A stretch of 64,000 nucleotides of DNA from Neomoorella stamsii. Its GTDB lineage: Bacteria > Bacillota > DSM-521 > Neomoorellales > Neomoorellaceae. Shown here one piece after another: positions 8,205 through 16,581 of the stretch. Every line of letters starts with the position of its first letter. Positions within the stretch are counted from its first letter, which is position 1. The notes beneath the pieces are model-generated. The model was not told where the DNA came from, did no database searches, and saw nothing but the letters and a program-made list of their open reading frames with translations. The position numbers were made by a program, and so were the translations under genes. The stretch spans positions 30,018 to 94,017 of the forward strand of contig NZ_PVXL01000065.1 in the NCBI RefSeq assembly GCF_002995805.1, given 5' to 3'.

Positions 8205-9083
8205 TTACCTGGTGCAAATACCGCTCCAACTGCAGAGATTTTCCCTGAAAACACCGGGCAACTGCTCAATGATTTCGGCAACACTGGTGGCAGGCGTCGG
8301 GTTTGCCCTCTGGCCTGCTGCCCGGTTGGCTTTTGCGCTGATGCTGGCCGCCTGGCCCGGATCCAGCCCGGCATAAGCGAAAGCAGTGACCATACCGGTG
8401 ATGGTATCGCCCGTGCCGCCTATGCACTCCATTTGGGGAACATCCGGCTCTTTAATCTCATCAGCGATAACTCCATCTTTTACTATATAATCGACAGCTC
8501 CTTTAACCAGGAGGCATTTGGCCGCACCCCCGTTAGCATAAGCGCGTTTAATTAGATCGGGTACGCGGGCGAAGGCATCCTCGAACAGATGGCGGCTGAT
8601 ATAAGCCGGGTGGACGGCTTCCGGGTCGGCCAGGAAAGCAATTTCACTGGGGTCCGGGGTGAAAATATCAAAGTAGGGCGCTACACCTGCCGCCTTGGCC
8701 GCGTACATGGAGCCGGCATCGGCAATTAGCACCGGCCTGGGGCGGCATTTTTCTACTGCGGTATAGAGCTTTTGCATTAACGTAACGATGGGTAGACAAT
8801 AATGGAGAGCTAAAACCCTGGGCGCCAGCTCCTCTATATGTTCAATCAGATACTGGTAAATCAACCTGCTTCCTTTTCCTGTACCAATATCGCCTGCCAG
8901 CAGTACCCGGGGCGGTTCCAGCCCAAGGTGACAGGTAGTGGCCAGAGCCGCACTTACCATGGCCATTGTCCCCTGGGTACAAGGCAAATAATGGCCGTCG
9001 ACCCGAAGTTTTTTCCCTTCCTTTTCCACCCGGCCAAAGATTAGGGGCATGTCTGTTACTGGGACGGTCCCGGCAATAAGCAT
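8205..9083 (-). CDS. YjeF-C / NAD(P)H-hydrate-dehydratase-like kinase-fold protein
   Basis: This 292-residue protein has a ribokinase-like fold. The C-terminal half carries CIGGTGDTITGMVTAFAYAG, the GTGD motif of ADP-dependent NAD(P)H-hydrate dehydratases and related kinases, and the middle has LLAGDIGTGKGSRLIYQYL. The N-terminal YjeF epimerase domain is absent. The ATG at 9083 overlaps the previous stop (TGATG), indicating coupled translation with the DUF3343 gene. Its setting between a DUF3343 protein and a TusA-like protein suggests a role in selenium or sulfur metabolism rather than NADHX repair, but the substrate is unknown. Confidence 0.72.
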   Translation of the reverse strand: MLIAGTVPVTDMPLIFGRVEKEGKKLRVDGHYLPCTQGTMAMVSAALATTCHLGLEPPRVLLAGDIGTGKGSRLIYQYLIEHIEELAPRVLALHYCLPIVTLMQKLYTAVEKCRPRPVLIADAGSMYAAKAAGVAPYFDIFTPDPSEIAFLADPEAVHPAYISRHLFEDAFARVPDLIKRAYANGGAAKCLLVKGAVDYIVKDGVIADEIKEPDVPQMECIGGTGDTITGMVTAFAYAGLDPGQAASISAKANRAAGQRANPTPATSVAEIIEQLPGVFRENLCSWSGICTR

Positions 9084-9634
9084 CACCTGGGCGCTACCCC
9101 TTTCCAAATTTCTAAAGCCTTTTCCATGGCGCGGTCGAGCATCAGGGCGCACAGGGTACGGCCTTCGTCCTTGGGCCTAGGAGCTGCGGCCAGGTGAGTG
9201 CCCACCAGCCTGGTATAAAGATAGGGGATATCTGGACAGCCACCACCGGAAATATTAACTATCACACCTGTCTTTATATCAAAAACAAGTTTCATATTAC
9301 CTGACTTTATCATAATGTGCTCTGCAAACCGGGTTACTTTTTCTACCTGTAGGGGTTCCATCTCGCCCTTGCAGGGATAAATACCCATGAAGGACACCCT
9401 GCCGGTAAGAGCTCTGGCTACTGCCGTTTGCTCGACCAGGTCGATTTCCAGGGCCAGGTCGCAGCCTTTGCGCATATCGGGCGGGGGCGCTACCAGTTTG
9501 CAGTCGAAGCCGGCTTTTTTCAACACCTTTTCGGCTTTCATAGCTTCTTCCACCGTGGTGAAAATCACCAAACCCCTGGCGTCAGCAGTTCCGGCCCGGG
9601 CCTCTAAGCTTTTTTTCAGCCAGCTTAAAACCAT
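9083..9634 (-). CDS. DUF3343-containing putative Se/S carrier protein
   Basis: This is a 183-residue protein. The segment RGLVIFTTVEEAMKAEKVLK to about residue 65 (GFDCKLVAPPPDMRKGCDLALEI) matches the DUF3343 pattern, with a conserved PPPxxRxGCxLAL stretch holding a likely functional Cys. The C-terminal half (SGNMKLVFDIKTGVIVNISGGGCPDIPYLY) carries another CP pair and is not typical of the short DUF3343 proteins, so this is an extended form. It follows yedE by 23 bases and is translationally coupled to the kinase-like gene. A function as a selenium or sulfur carrier is inferred from context only. Confidence 0.7.
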   Translation of the reverse strand: MVLSWLKKSLEARAGTADARGLVIFTTVEEAMKAEKVLKKAGFDCKLVAPPPDMRKGCDLALEIDLVEQTAVARALTGRVSFMGIYPCKGEMEPLQVEKVTRFAEHIMIKSGNMKLVFDIKTGVIVNISGGGCPDIPYLYTRLVGTHLAAAPRPKDEGRTLCALMLDRAMEKALEIWKGVAPR

Positions 9635-9657
9635 TTGGCATTCCCCCGCTTATTACG

Positions 9658-10719
9658 TTAATCTAGACTCTCCCGCATAAAGAAACCGACGCCGGCGGCG
9701 AAAACCAGACCTATTATTACAGCTGTGGGCCCGAAGGGGCCGGGGCCCTGGGGGCTGGAGGCAATTTGGAAATTGTGGGCAAAGGCAGCCCCTGCCAGCA
9801 TGCCCATTATAGACACTCCTGCGTCGGTGTCACCTTCACCAGCGAGAACTGTTTGCCGCAAGGGACAGCCGCCCAGCAAGGTAGCGGTAAGTCCGGCCAG
9901 GGTCATTCCTAAAAAATTCCATAATTGATTTGTATGGGCCACGGGCTGGCCCGCAAAACCGATGTTAATTTTACCAAGGATGGCGTTAACTACAAGAGCC
10001 CCCGCAAAAAAGGCCGCGATGCCACTGAAGAGGTAGGTATCCTTTACCAGGAAAAGATCGCGCCAGCCGCCGACAAAACACATCCTGGTTCTCTGGGCTA
10101 AAAAACCGATAATTAAACCTGCCGTCAGGGAAACTCCCAACAGGGCATGGGCAGCGCCGGGGCCTTCCTTGCTGAAGAAAATAAATGAGGGCCTGGCAAT
10201 AGCAAGGAGGAGCAACCCCAGCATGAAGAGCGGCATCAACGAGCCGGCCGCTGTATAGGTAGATTGCCAGCGGCCCAAGTTGAAACCTCGCTTGAGAAAA
10301 TAAATACCCATCAAAGCACCTGTCACTACCCCCGCCAAGCCGGCGACAGCGTTCAAGTCACCGCCGGCAAGGCGCAATACAACCCTTACCGGGCATCCTA
10401 AAAACACTAGAGCCCCGATCATGAAAAAGGCGCCCAAAAAGAACCGTACCAGGGGTGCCGAGCCACCGCGGGCCCGGAATTCACCGAAAACAAGGGCGGA
10501 CAGGAAGGCCCCTAAAGCGATCCCCATAATTTCCGGCCGCAAATACTGGACTATCGCTGCCCGGTGCAGACCCAGGGCGCCGGCAATGTCCCGGTAGAAA
10601 CAGGCGATACAAATGCCCATATTGGCGGGATTGCCAAGGTAGGTCATAAAGGCTGCCAGGGCACCGCCAACAAACCCTGCCATAATCATGAAGTTCTTTG
10701 GCGAAAAAACCCTATTCAT
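9658..10719 (-). CDS. yedE: YedE-family selenium/sulfur transport membrane protein
   Basis: This 353-residue integral membrane protein has about nine to ten hydrophobic segments. The YeeE/YedE signature cysteines are present in two related halves: ALVFLGCPVRVVLRLAGGDL and ATLLGGCPLRQTVLAGEGD, plus TRMCFVGGWRDLFLVKD. Family members import thiosulfate or are linked to selenium metabolism. The first gene of the operon, it is followed by DUF3343 and TusA-like genes, the combination usually called seleno-YedE. The start ATG at 10719 has a CCGGAGGTG site. No selenocysteine gene is in the window, so selenium rather than thiosulfate is an inference. Confidence 0.85.
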   Translation of the reverse strand: MNRVFSPKNFMIMAGFVGGALAAFMTYLGNPANMGICIACFYRDIAGALGLHRAAIVQYLRPEIMGIALGAFLSALVFGEFRARGGSAPLVRFFLGAFFMIGALVFLGCPVRVVLRLAGGDLNAVAGLAGVVTGALMGIYFLKRGFNLGRWQSTYTAAGSLMPLFMLGLLLLAIARPSFIFFSKEGPGAAHALLGVSLTAGLIIGFLAQRTRMCFVGGWRDLFLVKDTYLFSGIAAFFAGALVVNAILGKINIGFAGQPVAHTNQLWNFLGMTLAGLTATLLGGCPLRQTVLAGEGDTDAGVSIMGMLAGAAFAHNFQIASSPQGPGPFGPTAVIIGLVFAAGVGFFMRESLD

Positions 10720-10779
10720 TTATTAAAACACCTCCGGTTAACATCCATTTCTATCCGCCGGAAGGATATTCCTTCATAT

Positions 10780-10799
10780 TTTGTATGACTTTTTGTTAT
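10780..10799. promoter_or_regulatory. 20-base motif shared with the double-cubane gene promoter
   Basis: TTTGTATGACTTTTTGTTAT lies 61 bases upstream of yedE. A copy differing only in the two central bases occurs at 15713-15732, upstream of the double-cubane reductase, in the same orientation and at the same distance. It may be a regulator site or promoter element shared by both genes. Confidence 0.45.
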
Positions 10800-10910
10800 A
10801 CCTATGAAACAAAACAGGACCCCCAAAAATAAAAATGGTTAAGAGACCTTTTAATCAAACTCTAAAAGTTCTCTAAACCGTATAGCAAAATCCTGCTGGT
10901 AGTTTGGCGA

Positions 10911-11516
10911 TTACTCATACCTCGCCTTGACCCCAGATGCCAGGTAATAATTAGGACCATCGTCAATCTCGATTTCCGTTAGCCCGGCAGCTACCAGCAT
11001 ACCAATCATTTCGTTGCCCGGCGGGATCTGGTCCCCGGCCACAACGCCCCCCAGGGATCTATGCAAATTATTTATGGTTTCCCGTGCTGCCGTATGGCAG
11101 ATAATCACCCGCCCGCCTTGTTTCAACACCCGGGCCATCTCTTTTAAGGCCTTAAGTTTATGGGGAAAATGGGGGAAAGCTGAGTTGCAGATGACCTCGT
11201 CGAAAGTAGCATCCGGATAGGGTATGGAAACAACGTCGGCGCAAATGAACTCCACATTAGCGGGGAACCCTTTACTTTGCGCCCGTTCCAGCATAGCCTC
11301 GGCTATATCCATGGCCACTATCCGGCCAGCAGGGCCTACGGCAGCTAGTAAATAGGGAATTAATATCCCCGTGCCGCAACCCACATCTAACACCATGCTG
11401 CCGGGAGCAATGTTTAATCCTTTAATAATTGTTTCCAGCTTGGCTTTTTCTTCCGGCGCACACAGGCTGTCCCAAATATCAGCCTTGCTGTTAAAATACT
11501 CGCGGTGGGTAAGCAT
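10911..11516 (-). CDS. Class I SAM-dependent methyltransferase
   Basis: The protein has 201 residues. Motif I is VLDVGCGTGILIPYLL, the acidic loop is IVAMDIAEAMLERA, followed by VEFICADVVSIPYPDATFDE and FPHFPHKLKALKEMARVLKQ, typical of UbiE/Methyltransf_11 proteins. The ATG at 11516 is favoured by an AGGAGGGAG site; a longer frame to 11555 has none. It follows the metal ABC permease gene by 39 bases and is probably the last gene of that operon. Methyl acceptor unknown. A role in modifying a metallophore is possible but there is no biosynthetic gene nearby to support it. Confidence 0.82.
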   Translation of the reverse strand: MLTHREYFNSKADIWDSLCAPEEKAKLETIIKGLNIAPGSMVLDVGCGTGILIPYLLAAVGPAGRIVAMDIAEAMLERAQSKGFPANVEFICADVVSIPYPDATFDEVICNSAFPHFPHKLKALKEMARVLKQGGRVIICHTAARETINNLHRSLGGVVAGDQIPPGNEMIGMLVAAGLTEIEIDDGPNYYLASGVKARYE

Positions 11517-11555
11517 ATAACTCCCTCCTGCGCTCGCATATTGTTTAACCCGCAA

Positions 11556-12380
11556 TCACTCATTTTCTTGCCACTGTTTTACCTTGCGTTTCGGGGAGAA
11601 AATTGTTGCCAGGACAAAAATAACGGCCGAAGTAAGGACTATCGCCGCCCCGCTGGGAACATCCAGGATATAAGAAACACCAAGCCCGGCCCAGCAGGAA
11701 AGGACACCAAAAAGCGCCGCCAGGAAAAACATGTATTTCAAGCTATAGGTGAGCTGGTAAGCAGCGGCTGCCGGATTTAAAATCAGATTAAAAATTAACA
11801 GGCCGCCAATGCTGCGCAGGGAAGCAGTTACAGTAGCGCCGGTAAGAAAAAGGATACTGTAAAAGATGGCGTCGGCAGGTATGCCTACCGCCCGGGCCAT
11901 TTCCCGGTGAAAGATAACCACCTGGATCTCTTTAAAAAACATGACGACCAGCCCGGTAACTATGATCGTCACGACGGCCAGGAGCCAGAGATCCGCTGTC
12001 GTGACCGTCAGGATACTGCCCCACAGGAGTTCTAAGGCCTGGGTTTTGGGACCGGGCAGCAGGCCCATAAAAAGGAAAGCCAGGCCCATAGTTATGGAAA
12101 ATATAATGCCGATGGGCGTATCGAGGTTAAATTCGCCCCTGTCGGCCAGGGGTCCGATGGCAGCCGCCCCGGCCAGGCTGAAGAGTATGGCTCCCAGTAA
12201 TGGTTCAAAGCCCAGCCAGGTAGCAAAGAGGGCCCCGGCAAAGGCGGCATGGGAAAGGGAAACCCCAATAAATGAAAGGTGCATAGTAACGACAAAAACG
12301 CCGATCAAGGAGCAGGCTACGCCGGCCAGCAGGCCGGCCAGCAAAGCCTCCTGCATAAACTTGTAGCTTAAAATAGACAT
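11556..12380 (-). CDS. Metal ABC transporter permease (ZnuB/MntB type)
   Basis: This 274-residue protein has about eight hydrophobic segments. The ABC-3 family features are LSFIGVSLSHAAFAGALFA near residue 40, VGIPADAIFYSILFLTGATV in the middle and SIGGLLIFNLILNPAAAA towards the end. It forms the membrane channel for the ATPase and binding protein encoded just upstream. The ATG at 12380 with a GCAGGAA site is preferred over an in-frame start at 12425. There is a gap of 92 bases to the ATPase gene. Zn or Mn is the usual substrate of this family; the actual metal cannot be read from the sequence. Confidence 0.88.
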   Translation of the reverse strand: MSILSYKFMQEALLAGLLAGVACSLIGVFVVTMHLSFIGVSLSHAAFAGALFATWLGFEPLLGAILFSLAGAAAIGPLADRGEFNLDTPIGIIFSITMGLAFLFMGLLPGPKTQALELLWGSILTVTTADLWLLAVVTIIVTGLVVMFFKEIQVVIFHREMARAVGIPADAIFYSILFLTGATVTASLRSIGGLLIFNLILNPAAAAYQLTYSLKYMFFLAALFGVLSCWAGLGVSYILDVPSGAAIVLTSAVIFVLATIFSPKRKVKQWQENE

Positions 12381-12472
12381 TTCCTGCTTCTTCCTAAAAT
12401 TAAATTTAAACACACATGCCGACAAACGGCTCTACTAGAGGATGAAAATGGCGGTTGCTATTTTCAAGCAAG

Positions 12473-13198
12473 TTAAAATAGCTGCTCCAACACCCTGTCC
12501 TGGAGTAGCTCTTCCGGGTTTCCTGTTTTCCAGATACGCCCTTTTTTCATGAGCACCAGGCGGTCGCACAGTCCAGTCAACCCCGCCAGGGAATGGGTAA
12601 CCATTAAAGTAGTTAACTTGCGTTCCTGGTGAATACGTTGTACCAGCTGTAATATTTGCTGCTGCGCCCGCCGGTCCAGGGAAGCGGTGGGTTCATCTAG
12701 CAAGAGAATTGACGGTTCCTGGGCCAGGGCGCGGGCGATGGCTACCCGCTGTTGTTCGCCGCCAGAAAGATGGCCGATGGGACGCCTGGCCAAAGCCGTC
12801 ATACCTACCAGCTCCAGCATGCGGTCTACTAACTGCCAATCGCCGGGTCCCGGCCAGCGAAGAAAGCCCAACCGTCCGTAGCGCCCTATCATGACTACTT
12901 CCCTTGCTGTTACCGGCATCCGGGGATCGATGGCTGGCAGTTGGGGGACGTAGCCAATTTTACTGCGCAGGGCCGCCGGGCAGCCACGTGCCAGGTTATG
13001 GCCCAGCACCCATACTTCTCCCTGGAGCAAATGTCCCAGGCCATTGACCAGGGTTAGCAGTGTCGTTTTCCCGGCCCCATTGGGACCAATGATCCCTATT
13101 AGTTCCCCTGCTTTAACTTCTAGCGACACGCCACGTAGCGCTACATCTTCACGATAGGATACTACTGCTTTTTTAATTTTAATAACTACTGGTACCAT
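12473..13198 (-). CDS. Metal ABC transporter ATP-binding protein
   Basis: This is a 241-residue ABC ATPase with Walker [13 protein letters not shown]-loop GYVPQLP, signature [15 protein letters not shown] and Walker [13 protein letters not shown], then H-loop VTHSLAG. The length and the [20 protein letters not shown] segment fit the ZnuC/MntB-type ATPases. It follows the binding-protein gene by 12 bases. It powers uptake of a divalent metal with the permease at 11556 and binding protein at 13211. Confidence 0.9.
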   Translation of the reverse strand: MVPVVIKIKKAVVSYREDVALRGVSLEVKAGELIGIIGPNGAGKTTLLTLVNGLGHLLQGEVWVLGHNLARGCPAALRSKIGYVPQLPAIDPRMPVTAREVVMIGRYGRLGFLRWPGPGDWQLVDRMLELVGMTALARRPIGHLSGGEQQRVAIARALAQEPSILLLDEPTASLDRRAQQQILQLVQRIHQERKLTTLMVTHSLAGLTGLCDRLVLMKKGRIWKTGNPEELLQDRVLEQLF

Positions 13199-13210
13199 TG
13201 CTTTTCTTCC

Positions 13211-14065
13211 CTATTTGGGGAGGGCCGCCAGCAGCAATTCGACGTTTTTTTGTAAAGCCTGGTCCCATTTATCTGTTCCAGGGAGGCCGCCGGGAAAGTT
13301 GGAAATAGTAACCCTGGGTATTCCCAGTTCCTTAGCAATACCGGCGCCGGCATCCGGCCCGCTCTGAAGATTATCAATTATTAATTGCACACCTGCCTGC
13401 CGGCCCTTATCTACCAGTTCCTTTACTCGCTGCGGTGTAAGTTCTTCCGGACGGCCATAAGTACCTATAACCTGGAAACCGGCCCAGCGAACAAAGCCCT
13501 CTTGCTGGTCGGAGCAGAGTACTTTCAACTTTCCCGTACCCGCTGCCTGCAGGCGGGCCTGCGTTTCTTGTCCCACCCTGGCTGCCTGGTCAACAGCTTC
13601 CTGGGCCTTAGCCTTATAGTAGTCTTTATTAGCCGGGTCCTTCTCTGCGAGTATACTGGCTACTGCCTGTAACGCCTGCTGCCATACCGGTGGTGCCATC
13701 CAGTTACCCTTTACTGCCACCGGGACTACTTCTAACTGGGGATTATTGGCGGAAGCCACTAATTCTTTGGTAAAAAGTTTGCCCTGCCAGTCATGCATCA
13801 GGAAAACCCGGGCCTGGCTAAGTACGGCTACATCGGAAGGCTTGATGTCGAAGTGTCCGGGGCAGGAGGCCGGCGGGATAATATTCTTTACTTCTACCCT
13901 GTCCTTACCTACTTCCTGCACAGCAGTCATCAAAAGAGAGGTGCCGGTTACTACTTTGAGCTTATTACTCGTCTGCCGGGAATTACAACCAGTAGCAACA
14001 AATAGCAAAAGGAATAGCAAAATGATATTGGCCAGGAAACGACCCATGGTTCTTGAGGAAAACAT
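13211..14065 (-). CDS. Metal ABC transporter substrate-binding lipoprotein (ZnuA-like)
   Basis: This 284-residue lipoprotein has a hydrophobic signal and the lipobox FVATGC. The mature region begins KLKVVTGTSLLMTAVQEVG and carries candidate metal ligands in CPGHFDIKPSD, LMHDWQGK and the late IIDNLQSGPDAGAG region, in the order expected for cluster A-I binding proteins. The classical HxYEPTP form is replaced by HFDIKPSD, so it is a divergent subgroup. It is the first gene of the operon, preceded by a leader with an intrinsic terminator. The metal is probably Zn or Mn, unproven. Confidence 0.82.
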   Translation of the reverse strand: MFSSRTMGRFLANIILLFLLLFVATGCNSRQTSNKLKVVTGTSLLMTAVQEVGKDRVEVKNIIPPASCPGHFDIKPSDVAVLSQARVFLMHDWQGKLFTKELVASANNPQLEVVPVAVKGNWMAPPVWQQALQAVASILAEKDPANKDYYKAKAQEAVDQAARVGQETQARLQAAGTGKLKVLCSDQQEGFVRWAGFQVIGTYGRPEELTPQRVKELVDKGRQAGVQLIIDNLQSGPDAGAGIAKELGIPRVTISNFPGGLPGTDKWDQALQKNVELLLAALPK

Positions 14066-14121
14066 AATATCGACCTCCCAAAATTTCGGAATGCAGTTCT
14101 GGCCCGGAACCTATTCCTGGC

Positions 14122-14172
14122 AAATAAAAAACCATGGAAGCAGCTCCGCGCCGGCGAAGAACCTCCATGGTT
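14122..14172 (-). terminator. Attenuator-like terminator before the metal-binding lipoprotein gene
   Basis: AACCATGGA and TCCATGGTT (14172-14164 and 14138-14130 on the minus strand) form a nine-base-pair stem followed by TTTTTTATTT. It lies 57 bases upstream of the start codon, after the previous gene's own terminator, so it is positioned to control entry into the operon. An alternative AGAACC/GGTTCT pairing overlaps its left arm. Confidence 0.65.
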
Positions 14173-14233
14173 CTCTTTTTACCCTGGCTACCTGCCAGGT
14201 AATTTAGTCGCTAGTTATATTCGTCATTGGTTT

Positions 14234-14253
14234 AAAAATTCCTCCTTTGGAGG
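14234..14253 (-). terminator. Terminator after the double-cubane reductase gene
   Basis: The CCTCC-AAA-GGAGG hairpin is followed by AATTTTT on the minus strand, about 110 bases after the stop codon of the upstream gene. Confidence 0.65.
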
Positions 14254-14365
14254 CTTCTGAACAGCAAAAAAATGGCCCGGCTGTTCGATGGCTGCTAAAG
14301 GAACTTCTTCCTGTAGCCTACCGGCCTGGACGGTCAGGTGTTAAATACCCAGGCCGTTGCTGTTA

Positions 14366-15652
14366 TCATGCTGTAATCATTTCTAGAAAAGCATCAATCC
14401 GCGTTTTTAGCTGGGCTGCGTCTTCCTCGCTGTAGTCGCTCTCCAGGCGCAGTATCGGCAGCCCTGCCTCCTGGAGGGCCTTTTCCACCAGCCGGCCTTC
14501 GACGCTAAAGGGCTGGCAGAACTGCAAGGAGAAATAGATCACTCCGTCAGCTTTGGCCTCCCGTGCCAGGCGCAGGATATCTTCCACCCGTTCTTTGTTG
14601 GGTGTGAAGCAGGCGCAGTTGATGGCCGTCAGCCGCCGGGCGAGGTTTTTAACCTGTTCTTCTACCGTCAGGCCGTCTTCCGCCACCTGGCCGGCAAAAT
14701 ACCGGGTGCCGGTGCAGGTCTCTTCGCCGACGATTACCGCCCCGGCCGTCTCTACCAAGTGGTGTAACTTCCAGTAAGGCAGGGCCATGGGCGTACCCGT
14801 GACCAGGATGCGCGGCGCCCCTTTCCTGGCCACGCCCTCTCCCCTGGCGATGCGTTCTTCCAGTTCGTCGCAAAGGCTGTTTACCTGGGCCGTAAAGCGT
14901 TCCGGGTCATCAAAGAAAGCAAGCTGGGAGATCAGCAGGGCGTCTTTGCCGCTGATGGGCGCCGGGTCGGCCTGGCGGGCCCGGTACAGGCGCGCCAATG
15001 CCGCCCGGCGGGCGTTGGCCTTTTTAATTCCTGCTGCCAGTTTTTCTGCCGAGATGGCCTGGCCGGACCGCCGCTCGATCTCTCCCTTGAGGCGGTTAAT
15101 CTCTCCTTCCCAGAGGGTTAGATCGGCCGCCGTTTTCTTCTGGGGCAACTCCATGACGTAAGTGGGCACGTATTCATTGAGGATTTCCCAGGTCTTCTTT
15201 TTGCCGTCACAGGTAGTCTCGCCAATGAGGAAGTCGACGGCCTGGAAGTAGGGGCAGATCCGGTCCAATTTAAAGCCCATTAAGGACTTAATCAGCGGGC
15301 ACAGATTCCGGGGCAGTACCTGCTCGCCGGTGGGAATGGTAAACTGGGCCCCGCCGCAGAGGCCAATGCTGATGCCCTCCACGGCGAAGATAAGTTCTTC
15401 GGGCACAAAGACGCAAAATGTACCGGCCACCGGCCTACCGGCCTTTTTTTGTTCCAGGATTTCCTTAATCCTGCCGCCATGAGCTTCAGCTAAAGCATTA
15501 TCAAAATAGGCCATCCTCGCCGGCCGGTTTTTCTGCTGCAAAAACACCTCGCTGAAGGCTCCCGGCAGGGCCCCCAGAAAAACGTCGTGTTTTTCTAAAT
15601 CCATGTCCAGTGCACGCCACATTTCCCGGTAAGCTTCGCTCAAGGGGATCAA
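14366..15652 (-). CDS. Double-cubane-cluster anaerobic reductase (HgdB/BcrC family)
   Basis: This 428-residue protein belongs to the 2-hydroxyacyl-CoA dehydratase beta-like group now called double-cubane cluster proteins. Cluster cysteines sit in recognisable contexts: TFCVFVPEELIFAVEG, GISIGLCGGAQF, PRNLCPLIKSLMGFKLD, GETTCDGKKKTWE, GEETCTGTRYF and SLQFCQPF. Such proteins receive low-potential electrons from an ATP-driven activator and reduce small substrates such as acetylene or azide in vitro; the natural substrate is unknown. No activator ATPase is in the window. It stands alone between terminators and shares a promoter-region motif with yedE. Confidence 0.85.
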   Translation of the reverse strand: MIPLSEAYREMWRALDMDLEKHDVFLGALPGAFSEVFLQQKNRPARMAYFDNALAEAHGGRIKEILEQKKAGRPVAGTFCVFVPEELIFAVEGISIGLCGGAQFTIPTGEQVLPRNLCPLIKSLMGFKLDRICPYFQAVDFLIGETTCDGKKKTWEILNEYVPTYVMELPQKKTAADLTLWEGEINRLKGEIERRSGQAISAEKLAAGIKKANARRAALARLYRARQADPAPISGKDALLISQLAFFDDPERFTAQVNSLCDELEERIARGEGVARKGAPRILVTGTPMALPYWKLHHLVETAGAVIVGEETCTGTRYFAGQVAEDGLTVEEQVKNLARRLTAINCACFTPNKERVEDILRLAREAKADGVIYFSLQFCQPFSVEGRLVEKALQEAGLPILRLESDYSEEDAAQLKTRIDAFLEMITA

Positions 15653-15712
15653 CTCCTCATGATAAAATATCTAAACTAGATGTTCGCGCTGCACCGGATT
15701 TTTCCTTTATAA

Positions 15713-15732
15713 TTTGTATTCCTTTTTGTTAT
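15713..15732. promoter_or_regulatory. 20-base motif shared with the yedE promoter
   Basis: TTTGTATTCCTTTTTGTTAT lies 61 bases upstream of the double-cubane gene and matches 18 of 20 bases of the site at 10780-10799. Confidence 0.45.
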
Positions 15733-15838
15733 GATTTAACTATTGATAAATTAACCGGAGGCCTGGCTGTCCGTCCGTTATCTTACTCTTCTTAACCATT
15801 CCTTCTGCGGGTAAAAATATGCCCATAGTGGCTAAGAT

Positions 15839-15873
15839 AAAAATCCCCTGCCTGTCGAAGGCGGGGGATTTTT
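15839..15873. terminator. Terminator after nrdG (bidirectional shape)
   Basis: The stem AAATCCCC-T-GCC with GGC-G-GGGGATTTTT has A/T runs on both sides. On the minus strand it ends the nrdD-nrdG transcript, 24 bases after the nrdG stop. Confidence 0.85.
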
Positions 15874-15896
15874 GCTGTGGTACTATTTTTTCCCGG

Positions 15897-16559
15897 TTAG
15901 TTCCTAATATCTACCTTGTGAATAAAGGAATGCAATTTTTGCGCCATGCTTTGCAAAGTTGCCCCGGGATAAGGCCGGAGTGCCTGGAAATCTGCATCCA
16001 GCAACGTTCCGGCAGGCTGGTACTGCTGTAGTACATAACGCCGTGCTCCCCGCAGCAGCCGGCCTATGGCCAGGAGATCTTGCTCCAGTAACAGGCCGGG
16101 AACTACCGTGGTACGAAACTCGTAAGCGATCCTACTATTTTTAATGAAGGCAATGCTTTCCCTGACAGACTCCAGATCAACCTTAGTACCGGCTAAAAGG
16201 TTATACTTCTCGGGCGGCGCTTTCACGTCCATGGCCACGTAGTCTAGGAGGCCATCAGTCAATAGTCTGGCCAGTATTCCCGGGTGCGTGCCGTTGGTAT
16301 CCAGTTTGACTTTAAAACCGCAGGATTTCAGGGAGCGGATAAATTCCTCCAGGCCTGGCGCCAGGCTTGGCTCTCCTCCGGTTATACAAACGGCCTGCAC
16401 CCAGGAGCGGCGCCGACTCAACAGGTTTAAAACCTCCTCAGGGCTGATTTCCGGCAAAGTAAAAGGACGTAGCACCAGGTCGGCATTGTGGCACCAGGGG
16501 CAGCGGAAATTGCACCCGCCATAAAAGACGGTGGTGCAGACCTCGCCGGGGAAGTCCAC
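15897..16559 (-). CDS. nrdG: Anaerobic ribonucleoside-triphosphate reductase activating protein
   Basis: This radical SAM enzyme installs the glycyl radical on NrdD. The CxxxCxxC cluster motif is in YGGCNFRCPWCHNADL, then ITGGEPSLAPGLEEFI and KLDTNGTHPG follow. The only usual start codon in frame is the GTG at 16559, which gives 220 residues. The frame is open upstream to 16602, and this upstream part translates to PITIRGIQLTSLVDFPGE, the expected family N-terminus. No ATG, GTG or TTG starts that extension. An in-frame stop precedes the run of nine G bases (16601-16609). Either the start is non-standard (AUU/AUA), or the G run is miscounted, or it slips. Confidence 0.88.
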   Translation of the reverse strand: MDFPGEVCTTVFYGGCNFRCPWCHNADLVLRPFTLPEISPEEVLNLLSRRRSWVQAVCITGGEPSLAPGLEEFIRSLKSCGFKVKLDTNGTHPGILARLLTDGLLDYVAMDVKAPPEKYNLLAGTKVDLESVRESIAFIKNSRIAYEFRTTVVPGLLLEQDLLAIGRLLRGARRYVLQQYQPAGTLLDADFQALRPYPGATLQSMAQKLHSFIHKVDIRN

Positions 16560-16581
16560 CAGGCTCGTTAACTGGATGCCT

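Larger units (their letters stand above)
14066..14365 (-). other. Leader of the metal transporter operon and 3' region of the double-cubane gene
   Basis: No gene is seen. The stretch holds an attenuator-like terminator (14122-14172), a strong stem formed by ACCTGGC with GCCAGGGT near 14180-14200, the double-cubane gene's terminator (14234-14253), and a GGCCTGG/CCAGGCC hairpin nearer 14350. A riboswitch in the leader is possible but I recognise none. Confidence 0.5.
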
